A DNA stretch of 64,000 nt. Source: Spirochaetota bacterium (GTDB lineage: Bacteria > Spirochaetota > Brachyspiria > Brachyspirales > JACRPF01). The stretch spans positions 32,838 through 96,837 of the forward strand of contig JACRPF010000017.1 of assembly GCA_016214035.1 (NCBI GenBank), written 5' to 3'. Of the stretch, positions 33,145 through 41,662 are shown one piece after another. The notes below the pieces were generated by a model. The model made no database searches. It had not been told where the DNA came from and saw only the letters and a program-made list of their open reading frames with translations. How positions within the stretch are numbered: the first letter of the stretch is position 1; the number at the start of each line of letters is the position of its first letter. Position numbers and translations under genes: made by a program.

Positions 33145-34281
33145 ATGTTTACCAGAGCGGCAATGAACGGACGAGAGCGTTTTCTGAACGTCATGGAATA
33201 TAAGCCCGCCGATAGGGTTCCGAATTATGAAGCAGGCGTCTGGGGACAGACCATAGACCGCTGGGAAGCGGAAGGTCTTTCCCGCCTTGACGTTCACTGG
33301 GACTGGTTTACCGGCGATGAGCAGTTCGGCATGGATGCGCGCGAATTCATTCCCGTCCACTTCGATATGATGCCGGGATTCGAGTCAAAGATAATTGAAC
33401 GCACCGAACGATATGAGATATTCCGTGACGGCAAAGGCATCACCCGTAAAGCGCTCATCGAAGGCGCCGCAGGCGGCACACGAGCCTCAATGGACGAATT
33501 CATCGATTTCCCGGTAAAAAGCCATGATGACTTTCGCGCACTCAAATACCGTTACGAGATGCACGCCACGCGATATCCGGCACAATGGGAATCAATAATG
33601 CTCCCGCGTTGGAAAAACCGGGATATACCGCTGATACTCGGCAGGAACTGTCAGATGCTCGGTTTCTACTGGCGCGCCCGTGAATGGCTCGGTACCGAGA
33701 ACCTCTGCTATGCGTGGTACGACATGCCCGAGCTCATGCATGAGATGATGGCATTCATCGCCGATTTCACCATGATGATTGCCGCTCCCGTGCTCGCGAA
33801 AACCGACGTCGATTATGTGATGATCAACGAAGACATGTCGATGAAGGGCGGCCCCCTTCTCTCTCCCGACACCTACCGCGAGTTCATCTTCCCGCACATG
33901 AAGCGGCTCGTCGACTGGCTCAAGAAAAACGGCGTGCGCTATGTCGCCGTTGACACCGACGGCAACTGCGAGGCGCTTATACCGCTGCTTCTTGAGGCCG
34001 GCGTCGAGGCGATATGGCCGCTCGAACGGGCATCCGACATGGACCCGGTACGCATCCGAAAGAAATTCGGCAAAGAGATGCGGCTCTGGGGCGGTGTTGA
34101 CAAACGGGAACTTGCAAAGGACAAAAAAGCCATCGACGACCATCTTGCCGCCATGCTTCCGCTCATCGATGAAGGCGGCTTCTTCCCCACGGTCGACCAT
34201 ACCGTACCGCCGGACGTATCACTGGAGAATTTCCGCTACTACATGAAGCGCAAGAATGATATGCTGACGGGCAAGTTCTAA
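33145..34281 (+). CDS. Uroporphyrinogen decarboxylase (URO-D) superfamily protein
   Basis: A 378-residue TIM-barrel protein of the URO-D superfamily. Visible family features are the N-terminal NGRERFLNVMEYKPADRVP, the DVDYVMINEDMSMKGGPLLS segment, the following YREFIFPHMKRLVDWLKKNG, and VDTDGNCEALIPLLLEAGVEAI. True HemE enzymes have other conserved residues and sit in haem operons. This subgroup is usually annotated as methyltransferase-like (MtaA/CmuA relatives) or occurs in carbohydrate gene clusters. The pairing with a divergent AraC regulator supports a catabolic role (inference). AGGAG lies 8 bases before the start. It may act with a corrinoid protein, but none is encoded here. Confidence 0.82.
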   Translation: MFTRAAMNGRERFLNVMEYKPADRVPNYEAGVWGQTIDRWEAEGLSRLDVHWDWFTGDEQFGMDAREFIPVHFDMMPGFESKIIERTERYEIFRDGKGITRKALIEGAAGGTRASMDEFIDFPVKSHDDFRALKYRYEMHATRYPAQWESIMLPRWKNRDIPLILGRNCQMLGFYWRAREWLGTENLCYAWYDMPELMHEMMAFIADFTMMIAAPVLAKTDVDYVMINEDMSMKGGPLLSPDTYREFIFPHMKRLVDWLKKNGVRYVAVDTDGNCEALIPLLLEAGVEAIWPLERASDMDPVRIRKKFGKEMRLWGGVDKRELAKDKKAIDDHLAAMLPLIDEGGFFPTVDHTVPPDVSLENFRYYMKRKNDMLTGKF

Positions 34282-34319
34282 CCGTCACTATACGCTCCTC
34301 TATTCGAGCCTTACGAACG

Positions 34320-34347
34320 TTGCTATTTTTCTGAAATATGCTATTAT
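34320..34347 (+). promoter_or_regulatory. Promoter of the tRNA-Arg/tRNA-Ser/SRP RNA unit
   Basis: TTGCTA (34320-34325), 16 bp, TATTAT (34342-34347), followed by a C/G-rich discriminator as is usual for stable-RNA promoters; +1 near 34354. Confidence 0.6.
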
Positions 34348-34384
34348 CCGTCTCCGTAACCGCGACCGAGTATTGATCTTTCAC

Positions 34385-34458
34385 GTGCCTGTAGCTCAGC
34401 TGGATAGAGCATCAGATTGCGGTTCTGAGGGTCGGAGGTTCAAATCCTCTTAGGCACG
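34385..34458 (+). tRNA. tRNA-Arg, anticodon GCG
   Basis: A complete cloverleaf: acceptor GTGCCTG with TAGGCAC, D stem GCTC/GAGC, anticodon stem TCAGA/TCTGA with loop TTGCGGT (anticodon 34419-34421), T arm GGAGG/CCTCT around TTCAAAT, discriminator G. CCA is not encoded. The GCG anticodon reads CGC and CGU. Most bacteria use an ACG anticodon edited to inosine for these codons, so this is unusual. Confidence 0.93.
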
Positions 34459-34471
34459 CAGCGTATCGGAA

Positions 34472-34556
34472 GGAGAGTTGTCCGAGTGGTTTAAGGAGCA
34501 CGCTTGGAAAGCGTGTGCGCGTAACAGCGCCGTGGGTTCGAATCCCACATTCTCCG
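34472..34556 (+). tRNA. tRNA-Ser, anticodon GGA
   Basis: A class II tRNA with a long variable arm. Acceptor GGAGAGT pairs with ATTCTCC; the anticodon loop is TTGGAAA within CACGC/GCGTG; the variable arm is TGCGC...GCGC-like; the T loop is TTCGAAT. CCA is not encoded. It lies 13 bp after tRNA-Arg in the same transcript. Confidence 0.95.
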
Positions 34557-34559
34557 GAA

Positions 34560-34676
34560 CCCTTATTAACGGTAGGACGTTCACGACGGACACCGGTTAA
34601 TCCGCCAGGGCCGGAAGGCAGCAACGGTACGTCGGCTATGGACGGGCGCTGAGCTCATCTTGCTGTTAGTAAGGGG
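34560..34676 (+). ncRNA. ffs: Small (4.5S-type) signal recognition particle RNA
   Basis: The conserved domain IV is plain at about 34605-34630: CCAGGGCCGGAAGGCAGCA, with the GGAA tetraloop and the symmetric loop that Ffh binds. The ends pair as a 10-11 bp helix (34560-34570 with 34665-34675), giving about 117 nt. This is the short Gram-negative form without the Alu domain. It pairs with Ffh in co-translational membrane targeting. It lies between tRNA-Ser and dnaX, a widely conserved arrangement. Confidence 0.92.
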
Positions 34677-34685
34677 TATTTTTTA
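34665..34685 (+). terminator. Terminator formed by the 3' strand of the SRP RNA terminal helix
   Basis: The closing helix of the SRP RNA is followed directly by TATTTTTTAT, so the RNA's own terminal stem plus U-run should terminate part of the transcription before dnaX. Confidence 0.5.
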
Positions 34686-34704
34686 TCCCGCCACTGGATA
34701 CAAC

Positions 34705-36261
34705 ATGTCCTACAAAGTCATCGCACGTAAATACCGCCCCTCAACCTTCGCCGAGGTCATCGGCCAGGAACATATCACCGAAACAATCAGCAGAAGCATC
34801 GCGTCTGGCAAACAGGCGCATGCATATCTTTTCTCAGGACCTCACGGCGTTGGTAAGACATCGCTCGCGCGCATCATCGCCAAGGCGCTCAACTGCGTCA
34901 CCGGACCCACCGCCACTCCCTGCGGCACCTGCGATTCGTGCAAACAGATAGCCGACGGAAACCCGCTTGATGTCATCGAGATAGACGGCGCATCGAACCG
35001 CGGCATCGACAATATCCGGGAGATCATCGAAAGCGTGCGCATATCGCCGGCGGCCGGACGTTTCAAGATTTACATCATCGATGAAGTACACCAGATCACC
35101 GTTGAGGCGTTCAACGCGCTTCTGAAAACGCTTGAAGAACCGCCCTCGCATGTGGTTTTCATCCTTGCGACAACAGAAGCCGAAAAAGTGCTCCCGACGA
35201 TACGAAGCCGCTGTCAGCAGTACCGCTTCAAAACGCTCTCCATAGACGACATTGAACGGATATTGAAAAAGATCCTCGAGAACGAGAAAGTGACCTACGA
35301 AGAAGAGGCGCTCTTTCTCATCGCACGTCATTCACGCGGGTCGGTACGCGACAGTGAAACGATACTCGAAAAAATGATAGCATACACCGGCGGAAAGATA
35401 ACGGCGGCCGATGTCACCGCTGTCGTGGGCAGCAATAATTTCGGACTCGTTCGAAAACTCCTGACCGCCATGCAGGCCGGAGACAATGCTGCGTATTTCG
35501 CGCTCATCGCCGAGATACGCGAAAACGGCATTGATGTGCGCACCTACCTCGCCAATGTCATCGCCTATCTTCGCGTTGCCATGCTCATGAAAGCGGGCAT
35601 CAACGACGTACGCGTACTTGAAGTCCCGGCTGCTGAACGTGACGAACTCGCGGCATTCGTCGACTCGTATGATGAACGCGAACTTGAAAACATCGTTGAT
35701 TATACACTTGATCTTGATTATAAAGTACGTAACGCCACAGACCCGCTCCTGATATTCGAACTTCGCGGCCTGAAACTCCTCGATGTTACCGACCTTATAC
35801 GGCCTGCGGATCTCCTGAGAACGGCACCGGTACGTACCGCGGCACCCGCACAATCTCCGGCAGCCGAGCATGCAGCAGCATCGGCACCCTCGGCAGCACG
35901 CCCTGCAGAAACACAGCGCGCAAGTGTTTCCGGCGACGACAGTAAGGCCATATTCTTTAAAAAAGTGCTTGCCTCGGTAAATCGCATCAGCCCCGCGGTA
36001 TTCAGTTATATATCGCAGGGAAACCCCATAGGCAAGGAAGGCGCAACGCTTATCGTGGCGCTGCCGTCAAATATCATCAATCTCACGGAAGAGGATAAAC
36101 GCACGAAAGACGTTATCCGAGAGGCGATTGCCGAGAATACGACGCGCAAGGACATAACCATCAAATTCGTTCCGGCGGAGAATGCGCACACTGACCAATT
36201 CCAGAAAGTAAAGGAATTCTTCGACGGAAAGGCTATTGATTCAGGTACTAATAACGCATAG
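34705..36261 (+). CDS. dnaX: DNA polymerase III subunit gamma/tau
   Basis: The ATPase of the sliding-clamp loader. In the 518 residues: YKVIARKYRPSTFAEVIGQ at the N-terminus, Walker A GPHGVGKTS (about 45-53), a four-cysteine zinc module (LNCVTGPTATPCGTCDSC), DEVHQ as Walker B, and the SRC motif (IRSRCQQYRF) as arginine finger. After about residue 365 an Ala/Pro-rich linker leads to a short tau-like C-terminal domain. The start is taken at MSYKV, since the 15 upstream codons lie in the SRP RNA terminator. There is no strong Shine-Dalgarno sequence. The usual downstream partners ybaB and recR are absent here. Confidence 0.96.
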   Translation: MSYKVIARKYRPSTFAEVIGQEHITETISRSIASGKQAHAYLFSGPHGVGKTSLARIIAKALNCVTGPTATPCGTCDSCKQIADGNPLDVIEIDGASNRGIDNIREIIESVRISPAAGRFKIYIIDEVHQITVEAFNALLKTLEEPPSHVVFILATTEAEKVLPTIRSRCQQYRFKTLSIDDIERILKKILENEKVTYEEEALFLIARHSRGSVRDSETILEKMIAYTGGKITAADVTAVVGSNNFGLVRKLLTAMQAGDNAAYFALIAEIRENGIDVRTYLANVIAYLRVAMLMKAGINDVRVLEVPAAERDELAAFVDSYDERELENIVDYTLDLDYKVRNATDPLLIFELRGLKLLDVTDLIRPADLLRTAPVRTAAPAQSPAAEHAAASAPSAARPAETQRASVSGDDSKAIFFKKVLASVNRISPAVFSYISQGNPIGKEGATLIVALPSNIINLTEEDKRTKDVIREAIAENTTRKDITIKFVPAENAHTDQFQKVKEFFDGKAIDSGTNNA

Positions 36262-36353
36262 CGCGGGACCGTTATTTATCACTCAAGTTATTCCCGATTG
36301 TGCCGATAATAGAAAATGATTTGTAACTCCCTTCCAAAGTATGTTATCAGTCG

Positions 36354-36387
36354 AGACAAGCGCCCCTATCGGGGCGTTTGTCTTTTG
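36354..36387 (+). terminator. dnaX terminator, overlapping the end of the convergent gene
   Basis: A 13-bp stem (36354-36366 with 36371-36383, one G-T pair), loop TATC, then TTTTG. The 3' half of the stem and loop encodes the last codons and stop of the convergent HhH-GPD gene. The opposite strand lacks a U-run. Confidence 0.8.
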
Positions 36388-37037
36388 TTGGGATATAAGC
36401 ACAACGCTGACCGCAGAGGACATTCGACGCATTTCGGCACCGTGCGGCAGAACGCTTTACAATGCACGACAATCTGGGCATGAAAATCGTTATACACCGC
36501 CCGCGACACCGGCACGCGTTCAATACAAAAACGCTGCAGCGTATCGTATGAAGCATCTTCCGCAGTCAGTCCCAGCCGGAACAAAAGTCGGCGCGTATAG
36601 GCGTCGATAACGAACGCCGGTTTATCAAGCGCGTAACAGAGTATCGAATCCGCCGTTTCCGGACCTATGCCCCAGACCCCGAGCAATTCCCCGCGCAGTT
36701 CAGGCATCGACCGTTTCCGAAGCGATTTAATGGAGTATCGATAGGTTTTGAAATATGCGAGGAACGATTTAATCTTCTTCGCTTTCTGCTTGTAATATCC
36801 GGTGGGCCGAACGAGTTTTCCGAGGGCGGCAAGCGGCATCCGCTCAAGAACCAGCGGAGACAGCGCATCGGCGCGTTTGATATTCCCTATCGCCGTCTCG
36901 ACATTGGTCCACGAACAGGATTGTGTAAGAATTGCCCCGATGATTACCTCAAAAGGCGTTTCTCCCGGCCACCAGTGCTGATGCCCGTTGCGTTTACGCA
37001 GAATAGCATAGAACTTTGTCAGCTTATTTTCCGGCAT
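36366..37037 (-). CDS. HhH-GPD DNA glycosylase (endonuclease III-like, COG2231 type)
   Basis: A 223-residue base-excision repair enzyme. Seen: HWWPGETPFEVIIGAILTQ, the helix-hairpin-helix GVWGIGPETADSIL, and VIDAYTRRLLFRLG with the catalytic aspartate. The lysine that makes endonuclease III a lyase is replaced (GPETA instead of GRKTA), which suggests a monofunctional glycosylase. Four C-terminal cysteines (C-x5-C-x2-C-x6-C in FCRTVPKCVECPLRSALC) probably hold a 4Fe-4S cluster, with spacing slightly off the classical 6-2-5. The ATG at 37037 lies just after the recJ stop; a TTG two codons earlier is an alternative. It is co-transcribed with recJ. Confidence 0.9.
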   Translation of the reverse strand: MPENKLTKFYAILRKRNGHQHWWPGETPFEVIIGAILTQSCSWTNVETAIGNIKRADALSPLVLERMPLAALGKLVRPTGYYKQKAKKIKSFLAYFKTYRYSIKSLRKRSMPELRGELLGVWGIGPETADSILCYALDKPAFVIDAYTRRLLFRLGLTAEDASYDTLQRFCIERVPVSRAVYNDFHAQIVVHCKAFCRTVPKCVECPLRSALCLYPNKRQTPR

Positions 37038-37039
37038 TG

Positions 37040-39193
37040 TCAATGAAGCACATACTCTTTAATGTGCAGGCGCGGTTCGATGCTCCCCGCATACCGGTTT
37101 ACCCGGAGCGTATAGATGATATCGACAGTCTCGGCTTTTTTCACGGCGTCGATGGTCTCCTCACTGGTGCGCCATATCATGGCGATATGCGTGACATCGT
37201 TCTGCGTGAGCGTAAGCGACAGATGTTTTTTCTCCGTCTTCCCGATGACGGTGACTTCGTCGATGCGAACACGGTCGGTGGCGAAGAGCGGCTCTTCGTT
37301 CTTCTGCCCGTACGGCGCCATCAACTCGACGGTTTCCGCAAGCGACATATCGATATCGGCGAATGACAATGTCATCTCATATGCCGGAAGCACGCTGCCG
37401 GAACCGAAATTGAGCGTTTCGGCGGCTTTCATGCAGAGCTCGCGAAACGCGGTGAAGTTATCGGTTTTGAGCGAGAAACCCGATGCGTTCGGATGTCCGC
37501 CGAATTTAAGCAGTATATCCTGTGCGGATTCTATCATCATGCGGACATTGTCTCCGTTCCTGCTTCGCGAGGAACCGATGCATTCTCCTGTTGCGGCATT
37601 CTCGTAGACAACAACAGACGGGCGGTTATAATCGCTGACCATGCGGCCGGCGATGAGACCGGTAAGCCCCTGCTCGATGCGGTCGCTTTTCACGATGAGC
37701 ACCCTGTCGTTCTTCGCATCGGCCTGTACGGCAACCAATTCCTTGACAATACCCAAATCGCGTTCAGTGAGTTCCTTGCGTTTGATATTAAGCTCATCAA
37801 CAAGACCCGCGTGCCGCTCGATGTGTTCATCCTCTTCAGCCGTGAGCAAATCGAACGAATGAGACGGTTTTCCCATCCGGCCGGCGGCATTGATGAACGG
37901 CGCTACCTTCCAGGCGATATTGAGCGCACTTACCGTGGCAGTATCTATGCCGGAACGTTTCAGTATCGCATCGATGCTCCGGTGTTTGTTCTGCCCCATG
38001 CCGGTAAGCCCCGCCTTTACAATGGCCCGATTTTCACCGAGCAGGGGCACCACATCGGCAACGGTCCCCACCGCGATGACCGGAAGATGTTTTTCAAGAT
38101 AGGACATCAGGCTCGATTGACTCATGAGAAACAGACGGTTGAAAAGGTCCTTGCGAAGCAAGAGATCGGCATGCGGTCCTTCATAGGGAGTGAACACATT
38201 GGTACCGCAGGCAAGCGCGAATGCACCGAGCGTTGTGAGTTTTTTCACATCGGCCTTAGCATATCGTTTTCCGAGCTCTACGAGGTCATAGACGCCTTTC
38301 ACGGGCGGCGGGTGCACGCCGAACTTATGAAAAACGGCAAGCAGCTTTTTGTATTTCGTCTCGCCGCCGGTAAGCACCGCGTAGGTCTGCTCGCTGTCAA
38401 ACATGAACGAGGCAAGTTCTTCGAGCACATCGACAACGGTAAACTCGTCCTCCGCATCGCCCGACCGGTAGCGGCCTTCCGCCGTCCGCTCGGCTGAAAA
38501 AACATCGCCGGCGGTAAAATTACGGACGCGCATGGCGCGTAGTTTCGCCGGAGTCTCGTCATCGGCATACGATGCATCGAGGATGATAAAGTCGTTGTTA
38601 TAATAACTTGAGTAAGAGAATACGAGCGCCTGCAGGAGTTTGAATATCACCCCGCAGCCGGAAAGATTCTCAGGAATGCCGCTCCCGGCGATCTTCGGAT
38701 TGAATACGGCATACGCAGCCGGAAGCACCGGCGGAACATCATGATGGTCGGTTACGATGATATCCACGCCGCGCTCACGCATGAGGGCGACCTCGTCCAC
38801 ATTCGAGATACCGCAGTCGACGGTGATGATGAGCGACACGCCCTGTGCAACATAACCGTCAAGGACGTCGCGGGAAAGTCCATACCCCGTTTCATGTGTA
38901 GGAATGTAGCAGTCGATGTTTTTTGTAATCTTCTTAAGCGTACTGTATGCCGTAGCCGCTGCGGTAATACCATCGGCATCCTTGTCGCCGTAGATGAGTA
39001 TCCGTTCATTATGAGCCACTGCCTCGCGTATGCGCTCGATGAACGTTGCAATACCCTTCACCGCGAACGGATTCGAAAGGCTGCAGATATCCTGATTGAA
39101 AAAATCAAAAATATCTTTATCGGAAGAGATGCCGCGATTCGCCAGAAGCTTTCTCGCTGCGGTGCTGATCGACTCGGGGAGAATGATGGACAT
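37040..39193 (-). CDS. recJ: Single-stranded-DNA-specific exonuclease RecJ
   Basis: A 5'-3' exonuclease of recombination and repair (DHH superfamily). In the 717 residues: motif I ILIYGDKDADGITAA (usually D-Y/H-D-x-DG), DCGIS, VTDHHDVPP, then far downstream AVGTVADVVPLLGENR, the DHHA1 domain and GGHPNASGFS. Between the DHH block and GTVADVVPL there is an insertion of about 150 residues (roughly 190-350) that is absent from E. coli RecJ. AGGAG precedes the start. The promoter is a full consensus. It is followed by the HhH-GPD glycosylase gene, making a repair operon. Confidence 0.93.
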   Translation of the reverse strand: MSIILPESISTAARKLLANRGISSDKDIFDFFNQDICSLSNPFAVKGIATFIERIREAVAHNERILIYGDKDADGITAAATAYSTLKKITKNIDCYIPTHETGYGLSRDVLDGYVAQGVSLIITVDCGISNVDEVALMRERGVDIIVTDHHDVPPVLPAAYAVFNPKIAGSGIPENLSGCGVIFKLLQALVFSYSSYYNNDFIILDASYADDETPAKLRAMRVRNFTAGDVFSAERTAEGRYRSGDAEDEFTVVDVLEELASFMFDSEQTYAVLTGGETKYKKLLAVFHKFGVHPPPVKGVYDLVELGKRYAKADVKKLTTLGAFALACGTNVFTPYEGPHADLLLRKDLFNRLFLMSQSSLMSYLEKHLPVIAVGTVADVVPLLGENRAIVKAGLTGMGQNKHRSIDAILKRSGIDTATVSALNIAWKVAPFINAAGRMGKPSHSFDLLTAEEDEHIERHAGLVDELNIKRKELTERDLGIVKELVAVQADAKNDRVLIVKSDRIEQGLTGLIAGRMVSDYNRPSVVVYENAATGECIGSSRSRNGDNVRMMIESAQDILLKFGGHPNASGFSLKTDNFTAFRELCMKAAETLNFGSGSVLPAYEMTLSFADIDMSLAETVELMAPYGQKNEEPLFATDRVRIDEVTVIGKTEKKHLSLTLTQNDVTHIAMIWRTSEETIDAVKKAETVDIIYTLRVNRYAGSIEPRLHIKEYVLH

Positions 39194-39229
39194 GGCTCCT
39201 GCCTGTTATGTTAACTGTAAAGCTGCGCG

Positions 39230-39258
39230 ATTATACCACGCAGCGGTGCGGCTGTCAA
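39230..39258 (-). promoter_or_regulatory. recJ promoter (perfect consensus)
   Basis: TTGACA (39253-39258), exactly 17 bp, TATAAT (39230-39235) on the minus strand, about 36 bp before the ATG. Confidence 0.88.
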
Positions 39259-39288
39259 ACTCATCATCGCGCATGAACCGTTTCGGTC

Positions 39289-39317
39289 TTTACTTTTTCA
39301 CCATACATTCATATTAT
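39289..39317 (+). promoter_or_regulatory. Promoter of the hemerythrin-prmC operon
   Basis: TTTACT (39289-39294), 17 bp, TATTAT (39312-39317), about 25 bp before the start codon. Confidence 0.6.
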
Positions 39318-39342
39318 GTGTACGAACAACTGGAGGTGCACT

Positions 39343-39750
39343 ATGTCTCTCATCGACTGGTCCGAAACACTCAGCGTCAGTGTGCGTACATTTGACGAAC
39401 AGCACAAACGGCTTATCGCCATTGTGAACGAGCTTGCAGACGGCATGCGCGCGCGCAAGGGCAAGGAAACACTTGCCGGCGTCCTGAAAAACCTTATCGA
39501 ATACACAAGCGTGCATTTTGCCGCGGAAGAAAAGCTTATGAGCGAACACGGCTACCCGGACTATGCCGCGCACAAACACGAACACGATGATCTCGTGGCG
39601 AAAGTCCTTGATTTTGAAAAAAAGTATAAGGCAGACACCATACTTCTTTCGGTTGAGCTTATGAATTTCCTCCGCGACTGGCTTACCGGGCATATTATGA
39701 AGACCGATAAAGCATACGCCCCATTTATGAATTCAAAAGGTGTTCAATAG
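39343..39750 (+). CDS. Bacteriohemerythrin
   Basis: A 135-residue oxygen-binding four-helix protein with a non-haem di-iron centre. All seven iron ligands can be assigned: His21, His58, Glu62, His77, His81, His117 and Asp122, in the motifs DEQHKRL, HFAAEE, HKHEH and HIMKTDKAY. The N-terminus (LIDWSETLSVSV, FDEQH) is standard. The start is chosen after GGAGG at 7 bases; an upstream in-frame ATG has no such site. It may deliver or scavenge oxygen, which fits a microaerophilic or oxygen-avoiding cell. It is the first gene before prmC and a gene of unknown function; no functional link is apparent. Confidence 0.95.
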   Translation: MSLIDWSETLSVSVRTFDEQHKRLIAIVNELADGMRARKGKETLAGVLKNLIEYTSVHFAAEEKLMSEHGYPDYAAHKHEHDDLVAKVLDFEKKYKADTILLSVELMNFLRDWLTGHIMKTDKAYAPFMNSKGVQ

Positions 39751-39762
39751 AACAACAACCGC

Positions 39763-40599
39763 ATGCCGACATACCAGGAACTCATCACGCATGCGGCAGA
39801 GCGCTTTTCTGAAGGTACGTTCTCGAACATCCGCCTTGAGATCGACATTCTTCTTGCGCATGCCGCGGGAATAACCCGTGAACGGCTCTATGCTTCATTA
39901 CGCGACAGCGCCGGTGATGACGATGCAGCCCGATTCAACACGCTCTGTGAACGACGCCTGAACGGAGAACCGTCGGCATATATCACCGGCAAAAAAGAGT
40001 TCTACGGCGAGACCTATGCCGTCGATCCGAATGTCCTGATACCGCGGCCGGAAACCGAGGAGCTCATCGAACTCTCACTGCCGCGCATTCCCGCCGGCGC
40101 ATCCGTACTTGATATCGGCACTGGTTCCGGCTGCATCGCTATTACGCTGAAAAAAATTCTTCCTTCAATAAAAATGAACTCGATTGACATAAGCGCCGGG
40201 GCTATTGCAGTGGCGAAGCGCAATGCACAATCAATTCTCGGAGCGGACCACGGCATTTCATTCATTATCGGCGATATCTTTACGGTAACACCGGAACCGT
40301 TCGACTATATCATTTCCAATCCGCCGTATGTAGCCGACGGCGATATTAACGAGCTGGAAATATCGGTACAGCGGGAACCGCATTCCGCGCTCCGCGGCGG
40401 TCCGACGGGAGTGGAATTTATCGCCCGATTAGCCGATAATATGAATAACATCCTGGCGAAAAACGGCAGTTTTTCTCTTGAAATCGGCGATGGGCAGATG
40501 CAGCGAATCGTTGCATTATTCACCGCAAAGGGATATACTGTCAGCCAGCATGCCGACTTGAGCGGAAAGTTGCGTTTTGTGACGGGACGGACACTGTGA
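39763..40599 (+). CDS. prmC: Peptide chain release factor glutamine methyltransferase
   Basis: Methylates the GGQ glutamine of release factors RF1 and RF2. The 278 residues carry an N-terminal helical domain, then the substrate motif YITGKKEFYGETYAVDPNVL followed by PRPETEEL, the SAM-binding DIGTGSGCIAITL, and the catalytic NPPYVADGD. Length is normal. It starts 12 bp after the hemerythrin stop without a clear Shine-Dalgarno sequence. Its stop overlaps the next gene's GTG start (GTGA). The usual neighbour prfA is not present. Confidence 0.95.
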   Translation: MPTYQELITHAAERFSEGTFSNIRLEIDILLAHAAGITRERLYASLRDSAGDDDAARFNTLCERRLNGEPSAYITGKKEFYGETYAVDPNVLIPRPETEELIELSLPRIPAGASVLDIGTGSGCIAITLKKILPSIKMNSIDISAGAIAVAKRNAQSILGADHGISFIIGDIFTVTPEPFDYIISNPPYVADGDINELEISVQREPHSALRGGPTGVEFIARLADNMNNILAKNGSFSLEIGDGQMQRIVALFTAKGYTVSQHADLSGKLRFVTGRTL

Positions 40600-41648
40600 A
40601 AATCGATATCGATGACATTAAAAAGATAGAAGGCATTGAGGACTATAAACTCCAGCTGGACATCAAAGACTATACACTTGCCCAGATGTATTCACTGAAA
40701 GACGGCAAGATACAGAGCAACCGCATACTTACCGTGGCGTATCTGAACGAACTGCTTGAACGGAAATTGCGCTACATCAATGTCATAATCCCCAAGGCCA
40801 TATTGAAGGAACTTCGCGCAAAATATCCTGCGATTTTTCCCAAAGCGCAATATACCGAGACCTTCAGTTCGCTCAAGGCGAAATTCGACGTATTCCAGAT
40901 AATGAACAAGACAAGCAAAAAACAGCGCAGGATGTTTCTTGCTGAAGATATCTATACCTACGAACCCGGTGTTGACAAGTATAATGTCGTGGCTCCGAAC
41001 GGCGAAGAAGTCACCGCGGGGCTCATACGGACGCTGGAACAGTTCGGCATCAAAAACGATTTCGCCATCGACTACAACGAGAATGAAAAGGGCGTTCTTG
41101 TGTTCGTCCCGAGCACCAAGAATTTCAAACTCCGCGTCGATATCCTTGCCATCCTGGCGAACGCAGAATACGAGATACTTGACGGCGAAACTCCCGCCGA
41201 GGCCTATAAGCTCTATCAGGAAAAAGTACCGAAGCTGGTTATTCTCGGCAGTCTTGCCAGCGAATCGCAGGCGAAAGAGATGTTCCTGTATCTCGGCGAA
41301 TACGACCCGTTTGCCAAGGTCCTCAAATACGACGAAAGTCCCTCGGGCAACCGCATCGAGGAATTGCGCAAAATCAAACTGGCGTACGAGAAGGATTACC
41401 GCCTCATCGTTCAGGAACGCGAAGTTGAGGACACACGCCTCAAACAGGTTGAGCGGAAGGAACTCACGCAGGAACAGATGAAACTGCTGCTCGGCAAAAT
41501 CAAAAGCATACAGGCGCATGTATCCGTTCCCGAATATGTCGACACGTGGTTTCTGGTCAATCAGCTGAGCAAAACATACGACCTTAAAGGCATGGAGATC
41601 ATGCTCAAGCGCATCCGCAAAACCCTGCCGATGTATCAGAACGACTGA
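40596..41648 (+). CDS. Protein of unknown function with a receiver-like central domain
   Basis: 350 residues, not recognised. It starts with GTG overlapping the prmC stop by 4 bases, so it is translationally coupled. There is no signal peptide or membrane segment. The N-terminal part (1-150) is charged and helical. The middle (about 175-250) has an alternating pattern like a response-regulator receiver fold: GVLVFVPSTKNFKLRVDILA, then GETPAEAYKLYQEKVPKLVI and GSLASESQA. Asp/Lys active-site residues are not clearly in place, so it would be a pseudo-receiver. A helical C-terminus follows. A signalling or scaffold role is an inference only. Confidence 0.7.
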   Translation: MKIDIDDIKKIEGIEDYKLQLDIKDYTLAQMYSLKDGKIQSNRILTVAYLNELLERKLRYINVIIPKAILKELRAKYPAIFPKAQYTETFSSLKAKFDVFQIMNKTSKKQRRMFLAEDIYTYEPGVDKYNVVAPNGEEVTAGLIRTLEQFGIKNDFAIDYNENEKGVLVFVPSTKNFKLRVDILAILANAEYEILDGETPAEAYKLYQEKVPKLVILGSLASESQAKEMFLYLGEYDPFAKVLKYDESPSGNRIEELRKIKLAYEKDYRLIVQEREVEDTRLKQVERKELTQEQMKLLLGKIKSIQAHVSVPEYVDTWFLVNQLSKTYDLKGMEIMLKRIRKTLPMYQND

Positions 41649-41662
41649 ACGATACGCCCTGC

